Shown here piece after piece: positions 32,854 through 43,642 of a stretch of DNA of 64,000 nucleotides. A program made the translations under genes and the position numbers. The stretch is from Taibaiella sp041660405 (GTDB lineage Bacteria; Bacteroidota; Bacteroidia; Chitinophagales; Chitinophagaceae). The DNA lies in NCBI GenBank assembly GCA_041660405.1, contig JBAZWL010000014.1, positions 1-64,000 of the forward strand. Reading direction: 5' to 3'. The notes beneath the pieces are model-generated. The model worked only from the letters and a program-made list of their open reading frames with translations. It ran no database searches and was not told the DNA's origin. Every line of letters begins with the position of its first letter. The stretch's first letter is position 1.

Positions 32854-33133
32854 CCACGCTTTCCATGAAGAAAGATTAAACCCCTTACGAATCACCCTGA
32901 AAAGTACGCCACATCTGTTCCGTCCTTCCACGGTTATCCGAAAAAAAATTGACCGCATTTGATATTATGCTCAGGCCACGAGGCCCGGGTAGCAGTATTA
33001 TACCCTGTAACACATTTTGGTTGAAAATTCATAAATGTTCATGAAAGTTCCCGGATTAAAAATAATTGATTCTAAACGCTGCTCCATATGACAGCACCGT
33101 TTATAAACTTTAAAGTACCACTAATAAACATTA

Positions 33134-34753
33134 ATGATAATTGAATGCATGTTAAAGGTACTTTTGCGGCCTCTTAATTTATTTGATATAAAACCCTGTC
33201 TCATAGCTTTGAAATTCCTTGTTTTCTTAATCTTATCTTTTGGATTGCAGCTGCTCTGCAATCAAAACCTATGTGCACAGGAAACAGAAGAAAATATTGA
33301 CACTGCTACCACATACCTGGAAAGCAGGACATCAGAACTGGATAAATACCTGGGCAGGTCGGAAAAGATACAACAGCGGCTTCTCAAAAGGCTGAAGCGT
33401 AAAGAAGCAAAGATCCTGAAAAGACTTGCAGCTAAGGATTCTGTATTATACAAAGAGTACTTAAGCCGGGGTATTAGTTACGATTCTATAGCCACGCTTT
33501 CCAAAGACAGCACTTATCAACAACAACATTTATCGAAGAACGGCATCATTGACAGCCTTAAAGGGGTACAAAGCTTCATACAAAAGCAAAGCAGCAAACT
33601 AAGCAACATTACAGGAGCGGCAGATAAGGCTGGTATAGAAACACCTTACGGTAAAGAACTTAGCGAGCTACAGCAAAAACTCAATACCCAACAGAATATA
33701 GATGCCCTCATAGGCCAACGTACAGCGGCATTGGAGGGGCTTACCGGTAAAGCCAATATCAGCGGATTACAGGATATACAGAAGAAAGTCTATTACGCAA
33801 AAGAAAAAATAAAAGCCTGGAAAGAACTGGCTGATGAGCCGGATGATGCTGAAGAAAAAGCCCTTGAATATCTGCAAGGCACAGAAGGCTTTGGCGAAAG
33901 CCTGAACAGTAACAACAGCAGTGCCTTTGGAGGCCTGGGTAATAATGCCACTGCTGAAGACCTGCAACGCATGGGCTTCCAGACCAAAAGCCAGGTAAAC
34001 GATATGCTGCAACAAAAGCTGGGCAATAACCTGGGCGCAGTACAGCAACAAATGGCCGACCAGGTAAAGGACTACAGCGACAAGCTTAATGGTGTTACCG
34101 ATAAAGTAAAGGAAGCAAAGGCGGGTATTAACAATGCCAAGCAAACCCTTGCTGAAGCAAAGCAGGCTAAAGACAACCTGAAAAACATAGAAAAACCAAC
34201 CTTCAAGAAGAACCCCGAACGGGGCAAACCTTTTTGGCAAAGACTGGAACCACAATATAACTTTCAGACCACAAGGGCAACACCAGACGGACTAAGACCT
34301 GCCATGCTGGAACTGGGTGCAGGCGTAGCATTTAAACATAGTCCCAAGCTAAGCTATGGTATCGGTATAGCCTTAAGTGCAGGCCTGGGCCAGAACTGGC
34401 AGAATATTAAATTAAGCTACGAAGGTATAAGCGCCAGGGCATTTGCCGATTGGGAAATGATCTATGGCTTCAGTGCACAGGCAGGCTATGAAAGGATTTT
34501 CAGACCAGCCAACCGTGCTTACCTGCCTAAAGCGCAAGATGGAATAACCAACCCTTCCAACCCTGCGACCGATAATAACATCTTTAAAGAAGCGTTCGGG
34601 GGGCAACAACAGGCTGCTTATATCGGCATCATGAAACGGTACCGGATCAACAGCAACTGGAACGGTACTTTCCTGGCTGGTTACAATTTTTTGTGGAAAG
34701 AGGAAGGGTTAAGAAGCCCGTTTATATTGAGATTCGGATGGGGCGGTAACTAA
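33134..34753 (+). CDS. Coiled-coil protein with C-terminal outer-membrane barrel, RHS-linked
   Basis: 539 residues. An N-terminal hydrophobic signal (CLIALKFLVFLILSFGLQLL) is followed by ~330 residues of heptad-like helices (SRTSELDKYLGRSEKIQQRL, KVKEAKAGINNAKQTLAEAK). A ~170-residue beta-rich C-terminus follows (PAMLELGAGVAFKHSPKLSYG, AQAGYERIF, TFLAGYNFLW), ending in FILRFGWGGN. The layout suggests a periplasmic coiled-coil stalk on a small outer-membrane barrel. It precedes the split RHS genes and may anchor or export them (inference). Family not recognised. Confidence 0.7.
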   Translation: MIIECMLKVLLRPLNLFDIKPCLIALKFLVFLILSFGLQLLCNQNLCAQETEENIDTATTYLESRTSELDKYLGRSEKIQQRLLKRLKRKEAKILKRLAAKDSVLYKEYLSRGISYDSIATLSKDSTYQQQHLSKNGIIDSLKGVQSFIQKQSSKLSNITGAADKAGIETPYGKELSELQQKLNTQQNIDALIGQRTAALEGLTGKANISGLQDIQKKVYYAKEKIKAWKELADEPDDAEEKALEYLQGTEGFGESLNSNNSSAFGGLGNNATAEDLQRMGFQTKSQVNDMLQQKLGNNLGAVQQQMADQVKDYSDKLNGVTDKVKEAKAGINNAKQTLAEAKQAKDNLKNIEKPTFKKNPERGKPFWQRLEPQYNFQTTRATPDGLRPAMLELGAGVAFKHSPKLSYGIGIALSAGLGQNWQNIKLSYEGISARAFADWEMIYGFSAQAGYERIFRPANRAYLPKAQDGITNPSNPATDNNIFKEAFGGQQQAAYIGIMKRYRINSNWNGTFLAGYNFLWKEEGLRSPFILRFGWGGN

Positions 34754-34800
34754 TTTAAAATCAAGGTAGTACTGCGCCTTCGGTTGGCGTAGCAACAAGA

Positions 34801-34808
34801 TAATTTTG
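34801..34808 (+). promoter_or_regulatory. -7 box TAATTTTG before the RHS genes
   Basis: Matches TAnnTTTG, 43 bases before the ATG at 34851; the -33 box is not well placed (TTG 15 bases away). Confidence 0.4.
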
Positions 34809-34850
34809 CAGTAAAATAAAAAGATCACAACTTAAAAATGTCTATAGAAA

Positions 34851-37800
34851 ATGAATAAAAAAACCTGGCCCTATCAGCCTTTCTCCTGCTTTTAAGTACG
34901 AATGCTTTTTCGCAAAACCCGACAATGGGGGGTGGAAGTATCGATAATAAATTGAATCCCGCGTTGGGCAATAATGTCAGCATCGGGAATATTTTTTCGC
35001 CAAGCCTGTATAATGGGACGGCCAATATCAATATCCCTATTTATGCCTTTGATGACTATGGCGTGTCATTAAGTTATAATACCGCAGGCATCCCGGTCAA
35101 AGAGCTGGCGGGGGCTGTGGGCCTGCATTGGAATCTAAATGCCTCGGGTTTTATCCAAAGACAAATGAAAGATATGCCCGATGAGATGAATACTAACCCC
35201 AATATCCCGCTTTTCCCAGGTGGCGGAAGTCCGGCTCCGGGCAATGGTTTTACAATATATACCTCTGGCGTGAAAGGAAAGTTTGCCCAATATTTTGGAG
35301 TTGCTCCCGCAACTGAAAACGCGCAAAGGTATGTGGATCAGGAAAGCGATGACTTTATTTTCTCTGTTGGCAGCCTGTCGTTCACCTTTAATATAGGGGC
35401 CGATGGTTTTGTCTTTACCCATCCGCATGAAAATATAAAAATTCAGCTATTGGTGGATGGCCTTGCCGTGACACAGCTGCCCGTCCAGCCTTACCAGAAT
35501 ATGACGAACCTGTCTTTTATAGTGACGGATGCCCAGGGCAATCGATATTATTTTATTGAAGGTGAGATGAGGATACAAAAAATTTATGAAGGGGGCCGCA
35601 ACAGCGACACAGACTACCCGCTTTTTGAATTCAATTACATTTCTAAATGGGTCATCCAGAAAGTCGTTAGAAGTGATGGTTCCGAGATCAATTATGAATA
35701 TAGTACAAGTGATTTCCTTTCAGGCAGGGGCCTCATGTTTAACGCCTATAGTGGCCTGGAAAGGTTAAACAATCCGGCATCAGTTTCCAGCCAGGCAGTT
35801 GCTGTGAGCGAGGGTGTATACATCGATAAACATTTATCGGCTATTAAATACCCCAATAATGTTACAGCTTCCTTCATCTACCGTCCGATAGATAGATGTG
35901 ATTACGCCGATTCCATACTCCAGGAAATAAAGATTGCCTCAGATGAGCGCTGCATCCGTTATGCAATGAAGCAGGCATACACCATATCCCCTTATTCAGG
36001 CAACCCTAACTTACCTGCTGAGGTACCGGTGACCAGCCCGTGTACTTCTATAGGGCCATGGGTGGAAAATCGTCTCTATCACAGGCTGATCCTGAAAGGC
36101 ATTGACATGCTAAGCTGTGATGGTAGTGTTACAGAACCTTATTACACGTTTGAATACGACCCGATGCGGCTGCCCGCAAGGTCCAGCGGTGCCGAGGATT
36201 ATTTCGGTTATTATAACGGACAGCAAATAACGGCAAATAACGGGGAGCTCAATATTCCTGCCCATACGGCTATGTATGGTACAGGAACTTATGGCGTAAA
36301 TAAAGCCGATAATGCCACCTTCGCCAGGGCAGGCCTGCTGATGAACGTTAAGAATGCCTACGGGGCAACGCTTGCGCTCGGCTATGATGGGCATGTATTG
36401 AATAATGTGATTCCGAACCTGCCTACTGATCCCTACTTCTTCGGCAAGGATGCAAATGATGGGGTAAGGCTTTCTTTTATGACGATATCAGATAATTACC
36501 ATCCCGGAAAATCCGTTCAGCAAACTTTTACCTACGCTAACGGGCAAAGGTTCTTGACAGGCGGCTATTTTAATTACCAATTGTGGACCGGAGAGGCCAA
36601 TACCCTGTTTACAGGGAGTTATGTCAGCCCCCACCAGTTGATTAATGGCTCTAATCATGGCTATTCCAATATAACGGTCACAACGAGAAATGAGGCCGGT
36701 GTGCTGCTTTCCCAAAGAGGTATGGTCTTTACCAATCTTGACGATGCGGAAAAAGGCCTGTCTTTATATAAAACCGGTTATAAGGAATACTACCAGGAAC
36801 CTTATACCGACAAGCAATATATCAAGGATTGGGAATTGGGGCTTCCCCTTTCTATTACCGATTATGACCAGAATGGAAATGTTCAGACCATCACAAGGAA
36901 CTACTATACGTTCAGCCCGGTTGATCTTTCATCCTACACGAGAGTGGAAAATGTAAAGAAACTGAATATTGACGGGGACCTGACCGTAAAAGCATCCGAA
37001 GCCTACCGGCCTTACACCGGTACTGCATTGCTGAATAAAACAACAATACTGAGATATGTAACCAACTCATCAACGATTACTGATGAGGTAACCTATACCT
37101 ACGATGGCAAGAACAACTTGAAAACTATTACGACAAGGGACAGCAGAGGGGCTTATTCGTTTAACAATAATATTTATAACTATGATGTGACCAGTCCTAC
37201 AGGAACAACCTTATACAATATGACGGCTAGTGGCCTGGAGAAAGTTGTTTCTACGGAAAGATGGAAAAAAGTGGCTACAAACCCACCTTATAACGATCTT
37301 TTGATGGATGCTTCCATCACTAAGTATAGTTACCAGGCTGGTAAACTACTTACCCAAAAACAATTTGTACTGCAAAGCCTGGCGCCGATTCTGTATACAA
37401 CCTATAACGGTGCAGGTGGTGCGAACCTGTATGGGAAAATACTGGCCGCTTATAATACGACCCAGGTTGATCCCGTCTTCCGGCTTACTAGCGAAGTGCT
37501 GGAAACGGATTCAAAAGGGCATGCGCTTGAAATGCGTTTCCTTGATAAAAATATTTACCAGTCCATGATCTGGGACCCGGTAAGTGGCAATATGGTTGCC
37601 AGTGTGGAAAATGCAAGATATAAGGATATCGCCTTCACCAGTTTTGAAAGCTTTATATACAATGATCCTGTTTCCTATACCGGGAATGAGGCTATTGTCA
37701 ATGGTGGCTTTACCTATAAACACATGGGGCTGAACTATCCGGGCAATGCAATAAGCGGTAAAGCAATCTACAGGCTGTCGCCCGCCACTTATATTAAAAG

Positions 37801-38191
37801 CAAGGAACTGACATCAGGTCAGGCCTATACACTTACCTTCTGGAGCAAAGATGGTGTCCCCACTTTTTCCGGTGTCGGTACCACGATAACGCCTGTAGAG
37901 GAATCTCAAGCAAATGGCTGGAAATATTATAGGGCAACCTTTACACCGGCTCAAACCGGGATACTCACTTTTGCGAGTACTCCGATTATTTCTGTGGACG
38001 AGGTAAGGTTGTTTCCTGCTGATGCCCTTATGACCAACTCGACTTATAATCCTTTATTCGGGACAAGTTCCAGTGTAGATCCTACAGGCCGTATTACTTA
38101 CTTTGAATATGATGCTTTCGGTCGACTGGTTATAACAAAGGACCAGGATGGAAATGTCGTTGCCAAAAAAGAATACCATATCGGACAATAA
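34851..38191 (+). CDS. RHS/YD-repeat N-terminal half protein; signal peptide out of frame at an A7 tract
   Basis: The large frame reads on from internal ATG 34925 for 1088 residues. The 20 codons before it encode LALSAFLLLLSTNAFSQNPT, an obvious signal peptide, but in that frame a stop (TAA 34856) precedes it. ATG 34851 followed by AAT and seven A's is one base out of frame; one extra A would give MNKKNLALSAFLLLL. So the gene is off, phase-variable, or read by slippage. The body is of the Bacteroidota RHS type (YNTAGIPVKELAGAVGLHWN near the start; FEYDAFGRLVITKDQDGN near the end) and likely forms half of an RHS cage with the next gene, 34 bases downstream. Confidence 0.85.
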
Positions 38192-38225
38192 CCCTATCCC
38201 TAAATTCAAAAATATACCTGTTTTT

Positions 38226-41200
38226 ATGCAGTTAAAATATCTTTTCTCATCCGCCGCTGTCCTGATTGCTGCGACGGCGACCTTTGCGCAGAATACCCCG
38301 GTATTGACGCAGACAGCACCTGCCGGTACTGTATCCAATATGAGCACATTGCCGGAAATCGCGGTAAGCCCCTCCGGTAATTCTATTACAACATATGTTC
38401 CCTTACTGCCCGTTACAAATGGCAGTACAATTAATGCAGGAACCGCGGCCACAACCGTAAAACAGCAAAAGGTTTATACGGATGGCTTTAATGAACCCAT
38501 TCAATCCATTACCCGTAATGTAGCCATTGTTGATGGCCAGGCCAAACACCTGGTCCAGATCAATTATAATGGAACCCAAAAGGACCAGTATAGCTTTCTT
38601 CCCTTTTCTACAAACGATGCCAATGTTCAGTCGCAGGCCCTTCAAAAGCAACGGGATTATTATAATGCTTTGTACCCAGGCGAAGGGTATACTTCTTTTA
38701 CCAAAAGCGTGAACAATCCTGGTACCGATCGTTCTGTAACGAGCTACTCGCCAGGTAAAAGCCAGGTAGGCCAGGCACATGGAACCGTTTTAAAAGCGAT
38801 ACCGAATGCTGCCAATGAAGTAAGGATATGGGATTTGAATGCACAAGGTGTACCGGTTTCTACAAGCTTTTATGCTGCCAACGAGTTATTCGGCAAGGAA
38901 ACTGCATTCCCTTCGGCCGATGGGACTATTAACACCTCATCGCCCCGGACAAGGACCTATACGGACCGTGACGGAAACATCATCTTAAAAATGGTGGCCG
39001 AAACTAATGCGGCCTCCTGGCAATATACCTATTACGTTTATGATGCCAAAGGCAACCCGGTAAACACTATTACACCTAAAGCCTATGATTATTTTGTAAG
39101 CAATGGCTCACTAAACAGTACTGTGGTCAATAACTTATGTTTTCAAAATGTTTATGACAGCAAAGGCAGAATGGCCGGTACCCGTAAGCCCGGTGAAACC
39201 GGTTTTACATGGGCTGTATATGATCGCAAGAACAGGATAGTAATGCGGCAGACACCGGGTGAGGCGGTTAATAATAACGAATGGGAGGTTATCTTTTATG
39301 ATATCAAGAACAGGGTTAAGGCCACTTCTGTTTATTTGGGCGGTTCAACCCAGGGCCAGGCAGCATGGCAGGCATTTGTGGACAATGGCACAGGAGGCGG
39401 TGCAAATGACCTGTTGTACTTCCTCTGTACAGACGCCGGCGAGAAAGCCTATCCTGATGCAGCTAACCCTTTTAATACCATCAGCAGCATCAGCAACAAT
39501 ACGATGATGAGCTATACCTGGTATGATAGTTACGATGTTGCCGGTTTTGCTTCTTTTTATGACCAGTGCGTTAATCAATTGCAGTTTACAGAGCTTGTAG
39601 GTACCGCCGGTGCAGAAACACCGGTGCTAAGCAAGAGGGTAAACGGAATGGTTACGGCCTCTATGGCAAGGGTATTGAGATCCCCTCAGGCATTGCCCCA
39701 GAATGTCGGGGACTGGCGTATTTCCCTCAAATATTATGATGACAAAGGACGTACCATTAATACTGTGAGCTTTGCAGATGATGAGACCTCGGGTGCAGGA
39801 AGGTTTAACTACGATTATACAGGGACACAATACGATTTTGCGGGCAGGCCGCTGATCACCAAGCATGTGATGGTAAAACATAATGCTGCAAGCGGACAAC
39901 CCGGAACTATCCATTGGGAGCTTACCCGGAACTATTATGATGAGCTGAGCGGTAGTTTAACAAAGACTGCCCGCAACGTGGACTATCATGGATGGAAGAT
40001 CATAAGCACTTATGCCTATGACGATATGGGCAGGGTGAAGCGTAAAGTTTTGGGCAATAGCGGTGAAGTACGGGATTACAGCTACAATATACGCGGGCAG
40101 CTTACGGGTATCAACGGCAAATTTGCTGAGACCGGCAATAAGGAGGGTGTGACGAGGACTTTCGGGGAATCCTTAAAGTATGATTATGGTTTTACAAAAC
40201 CCCGTTATGATGGTAAGATTGCCGGTATGATCTGGCGCGGTGGCGCAGGACTTGACATGTTTGCCTATGGTTATGACTATACACAGAACCAATCGCTGAA
40301 AAGTGCCGACTTCAGGTTGTATACGGGCGGTGCCTGGAGCAACCAGGATATGGACTACACCGTGTCTAACCTGCAATACGATAAGAACGGCAATATCACG
40401 AGCATGAAACAGCGTGGCGAACAGCCCGGTGTTGGCCCTGTGGATATGGATAACCTGGCCTATAGTTATATGGCAACCAGCAACCAGCTCAGTACTGTTG
40501 CAGACAATGGCGTAGCTTACTACGGGGCAGGCGATTTCAAAAACGGCACCAATAGCGGTGCAGATTATAGTTATGATGCCAATGGCAACCTCCAAAAAGA
40601 TGGCAACAGGGATATCTCCATTATAACCTATACAAGGTTCAACAAACCCCTTGTCATTACAAAGACAAATGGTTCCACGATAGAATACAGCTATGATGCA
40701 GCAGGCAATAAGCTGGAAGAGATCGTCAAAAACCCTGCGACAAACCTGTTTAAAAGAACAGACTATATCGGTAATGGCGTATATGAGAACAATAGCAACA
40801 ATAACAGTAATGCAGATCATCTGCAATACCTGCTTACCGCCGAAGGGCGTACTGTTTTTGACAATCAATCTGCCGATCCGGTAAGGGAAGAGTTTTTTGT
40901 AAAAGACCACCTGGGCAATGTGCGCAGTGTGATCAATGTAATTACTTATGCCATCAGGCGGTACCTGGCCACCTATGAGCTGGCCAGCGCCCACCTGGAG
41001 AATCTTGTGTTTGACAATATAGATGAAGTAAGGGACGATAAACCTGGCGGCGGCGGCGATAATACGATGGCTGCAAAGCTTGACGGCGATAACCCGGATA
41101 CCCGTATAGGTACCTCGATGCTGGTACATGTAATGGCCGGTGACCGTATAGCTATGAACGTAGACAATTATTATGAAAACTACAATGCAGAAAACGACCA

Positions 41201-42749
41201 GCCGGTAAATGCAGAAGACATGATGAGTAGCGTGATCAGTACACTTACTGCTGGTGCAGGTGGACTGGAAGGCAGTGAATCGCATAATGTGCAGCTGGTA
41301 GGCGAAGTATTCACTCCCGAAAACTACAATGTACTGAATAGCGTGATCAACAGCCAGACCGATCCATCGAGGCCCAAAGCCTACCTGAACTATGTGCTCT
41401 TTGATGAAAGGATGAAGGCAGTGCCCGGGATGAGCGGTGCTTTCCAGGCCAATGGTGCGGGTGGCTGGTCGCAGATTGGTACCACAACGGCCATAGAAAT
41501 ACCTGCCAATGGTTATCTTGCCGTATATTTGAGCAATAGTTCGCAGAGTGTGACCTGCAATGTATGCCACAGTGTTTGGTTCGATAAGATGAAGGTAGAG
41601 ATCAGTAAAGGTAACTTGCTGGAGGAGACCCATTATTATCCATTCGGATTACCGATACAGGGGCTTAGCAGCCAGACGGCAGACAATTTTAAGGAGAACA
41701 GAAGGAAATATCAGGGCAATGAGCTGATCAAAGACCTGGATTTGAACCTGATGGATTTTAACTTCCGCCAATACGACCAGCAGATAGGACGCTTTTTAGG
41801 TATAGATCCGCTGGCAGCTTATAATGGCCAGGATATGTTCAGTCCTTATGCAGCAATGGGCAATACACCGGAGGGTAATGTGGACCCCAATGGGTTAACA
41901 CCACAATCAGGGGATGTGTTATTTCCAGCAAGTCCTGATGGAATGTCGGGTACTGGAGGTGGTTATGCAGGCTGGGGAAGGACCGGTGGATGGATGACAA
42001 ATGATCAGGGTTATGGAGACGTGATGCAGCTTGGTGGAGGTGGTGGCGGTAGCCGCTTTGATACCTGGTTGGGCTTAAATGCTTTTATAGGCCAGGTTGC
42101 TTTAAAAAGAGAGCAAGCCAAAACCATGGAAAAAATGGTTGGAATAGCTGCTGCAAACGCAGGCCAGACCGTTAATTTTGATGGGGATGATCAGGTAACT
42201 GGACCAAATGTCTTGCAGCAAGTTAACATTACTGCGCAAAAAGGCACATCTAAAAGCGGACCTGGTTTTTTTGGAAAATTATGGGGAGGTATTAAAAATG
42301 CTTGGAGTAGATTCGCCAGAGCAGGTGATAAGTTGGTAGAATCAAATGGAAGTGATAAGACCTACAGTAAAGATGGTGGAGGCATTGAGTTTAAAGGTAG
42401 CGACGGACAGAACCAGGAGGGGAGAAAAGTGGGTAATCCGGATGAGAAATCTGTAAATGTAGATGCGATGATGTTTATGTTTGGGCATGGTGGAAGTGGT
42501 GGATTTGGAAATTGGAGCGATAACTTCGAAAAATTTGACAACCTGATGAAATCCTTACAAGGAATATATGATGCAACATCCCAGATGAATGATGTGATGA
42601 AGGAAAATGGGGTTGTTGACCCAGGTTGGAAAACAGATAAAAATGGTATCCGGTCTATTGACTTGATGAATGCGGATACAAATAGGGTCAATCTATTGAT
42701 TAAACAATATACAGATTCTATACACAAAGGTCTAATACCGATAAAATAA
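38226..42749 (+). CDS. RHS repeat protein with DUF6443-like N-terminus, RHS core and unknown C-terminal tail
   Basis: 1507 residues from ATG 38226 (MQLKYLFSSAAVLIAATATF, then AQ), a signal peptide. The ~200-residue N-terminal domain resembles DUF6443. YD repeats follow (YDDMGRVKRKV, YSYDAAGNKLEE). The RHS-associated core is HYYPFGLPIQG...FNFRQYDQQIGRFLGIDP, ending D1220-P-N-G-L1224, the junction where RHS proteins are cleaved from their payload. The 283-residue tail (1225-1507) has a Gly-rich linker and no toxin motif that I recognise. A lipoprotein gene starts 6 bases after the stop, the usual place of an immunity gene. Confidence 0.92.
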   Translation: MQLKYLFSSAAVLIAATATFAQNTPVLTQTAPAGTVSNMSTLPEIAVSPSGNSITTYVPLLPVTNGSTINAGTAATTVKQQKVYTDGFNEPIQSITRNVAIVDGQAKHLVQINYNGTQKDQYSFLPFSTNDANVQSQALQKQRDYYNALYPGEGYTSFTKSVNNPGTDRSVTSYSPGKSQVGQAHGTVLKAIPNAANEVRIWDLNAQGVPVSTSFYAANELFGKETAFPSADGTINTSSPRTRTYTDRDGNIILKMVAETNAASWQYTYYVYDAKGNPVNTITPKAYDYFVSNGSLNSTVVNNLCFQNVYDSKGRMAGTRKPGETGFTWAVYDRKNRIVMRQTPGEAVNNNEWEVIFYDIKNRVKATSVYLGGSTQGQAAWQAFVDNGTGGGANDLLYFLCTDAGEKAYPDAANPFNTISSISNNTMMSYTWYDSYDVAGFASFYDQCVNQLQFTELVGTAGAETPVLSKRVNGMVTASMARVLRSPQALPQNVGDWRISLKYYDDKGRTINTVSFADDETSGAGRFNYDYTGTQYDFAGRPLITKHVMVKHNAASGQPGTIHWELTRNYYDELSGSLTKTARNVDYHGWKIISTYAYDDMGRVKRKVLGNSGEVRDYSYNIRGQLTGINGKFAETGNKEGVTRTFGESLKYDYGFTKPRYDGKIAGMIWRGGAGLDMFAYGYDYTQNQSLKSADFRLYTGGAWSNQDMDYTVSNLQYDKNGNITSMKQRGEQPGVGPVDMDNLAYSYMATSNQLSTVADNGVAYYGAGDFKNGTNSGADYSYDANGNLQKDGNRDISIITYTRFNKPLVITKTNGSTIEYSYDAAGNKLEEIVKNPATNLFKRTDYIGNGVYENNSNNNSNADHLQYLLTAEGRTVFDNQSADPVREEFFVKDHLGNVRSVINVITYAIRRYLATYELASAHLENLVFDNIDEVRDDKPGGGGDNTMAAKLDGDNPDTRIGTSMLVHVMAGDRIAMNVDNYYENYNAENDQPVNAEDMMSSVISTLTAGAGGLEGSESHNVQLVGEVFTPENYNVLNSVINSQTDPSRPKAYLNYVLFDERMKAVPGMSGAFQANGAGGWSQIGTTTAIEIPANGYLAVYLSNSSQSVTCNVCHSVWFDKMKVEISKGNLLEETHYYPFGLPIQGLSSQTADNFKENRRKYQGNELIKDLDLNLMDFNFRQYDQQIGRFLGIDPLAAYNGQDMFSPYAAMGNTPEGNVDPNGLTPQSGDVLFPASPDGMSGTGGGYAGWGRTGGWMTNDQGYGDVMQLGGGGGGSRFDTWLGLNAFIGQVALKREQAKTMEKMVGIAAANAGQTVNFDGDDQVTGPNVLQQVNITAQKGTSKSGPGFFGKLWGGIKNAWSRFARAGDKLVESNGSDKTYSKDGGGIEFKGSDGQNQEGRKVGNPDEKSVNVDAMMFMFGHGGSGGFGNWSDNFEKFDNLMKSLQGIYDATSQMNDVMKENGVVDPGWKTDKNGIRSIDLMNADTNRVNLLIKQYTDSIHKGLIPIK

Positions 42750-42755
42750 CACCTG

Positions 42756-43541
42756 ATGAATAAATTTAAAAACTTGGTCCTTTCAATATGCGTATTGCAA
42801 TTTTTGGGCTGCGGAGAGAAAGAGTGCATCGTTACCATAAAAGAGCAAAAGGCTAATAATATTGAGTTAAAGATCATAAAGGATAATTGTAACGATCGAT
42901 TATTAAAAGAACAAGAATTTTTGAAAATTTCACCAGATAGCATGATTCCACACGGCCTTTATAAAGAATATTTTAAAAATGGAAAAATTAGCTCCTTTGC
43001 CTTCTTTAAAAACGGGTTGCAAGATAGCATCGCCATCAAATATTATCAAAATGGGAATAAGGAACTTGAATTTTACTGGCAAGATGGCATTCAAATAGGA
43101 TTCCAAAGTATCTACAACCAAAATGGTAAGTACCAGAGAAGAGATTATTTCTTAAGAGATTCGATTAAAATGTTTCTTCTTACTTATAATGAAGACGGCC
43201 GTATTGAACACTTGGAAGGACCATTATTCCATATTTCGTATAATAAAGAGGTTGACAATTTACGACTTGGAGAAGAAATCAACATTGTTAATGAAGTAAT
43301 CACACTAGAAAATGCTGAGACACTTTTAACATTGAAATTCACTGATCCAAACAAAAAGACCTTAGTTGATACGACAGTAAAGCAATTTTTGGTTTTTAAG
43401 AATCTACATTTCATTCCTATTGTTTATTCTCCAAAAGAAAGAGGAGACTACCAATACAGCTTAAAAGTACAATTGATTGATAAATCCAATGGTAATTTGT
43501 TGAAAGCAGATTCTACAAATTTTGCGATTACTGTGAAATAA
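42756..43541 (+). CDS. MORN/YwqK-like lipoprotein, candidate immunity protein 1
   Basis: 261 residues. Lipobox FLGC at ~17-20 after a short signal. Then repeated Y.NG.. units (GLYKEYFKNGKISSFAFFKN, YYQNGNKELEFYWQDG, SIYNQNGKYQRRDYF) as in MORN-variant/YwqK proteins, often annotated as antitoxins. The C-terminal ~100 residues are beta-rich. Only 6 bases separate it from the RHS gene, and it has a terminator shared in sequence with the next paralogue. Immunity to the RHS tail is inferred from position only. Codon use is AT-richer than in the RHS body. Confidence 0.75.
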   Translation: MNKFKNLVLSICVLQFLGCGEKECIVTIKEQKANNIELKIIKDNCNDRLLKEQEFLKISPDSMIPHGLYKEYFKNGKISSFAFFKNGLQDSIAIKYYQNGNKELEFYWQDGIQIGFQSIYNQNGKYQRRDYFLRDSIKMFLLTYNEDGRIEHLEGPLFHISYNKEVDNLRLGEEINIVNEVITLENAETLLTLKFTDPNKKTLVDTTVKQFLVFKNLHFIPIVYSPKERGDYQYSLKVQLIDKSNGNLLKADSTNFAITVK

Positions 43542-43578
43542 TTATCGAATCATTTTCTAAGCCATAATAGTGCTAGCT

Positions 43579-43605
43579 ATCGGGTAGAAAAAATTTCTAC
43601 CCGAT
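43579..43605 (+). terminator. Terminator 1 of the duplicated lipoprotein cassette
   Basis: ATCGGGTAGAAA / TTTCTACCCGAT, a perfect 12-bp stem with loop AAA, preceded by TAGCT. Almost identical to the hairpin at 44425-44451. Confidence 0.85.
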
Positions 43606-43642
43606 ACTTTGTTCATAGCGCAGGTTTCCGCCAAGAAGTTAT

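Noticed and set aside
40173..41633. Long open frame (486 codons) on the minus strand inside the RHS-core gene
   Set aside because: It is the antisense of a clear RHS protein, reads as Ile/Val/His/Cys-rich text without any domain, and has no promoter. Long shadow frames are common in YD-repeat genes.
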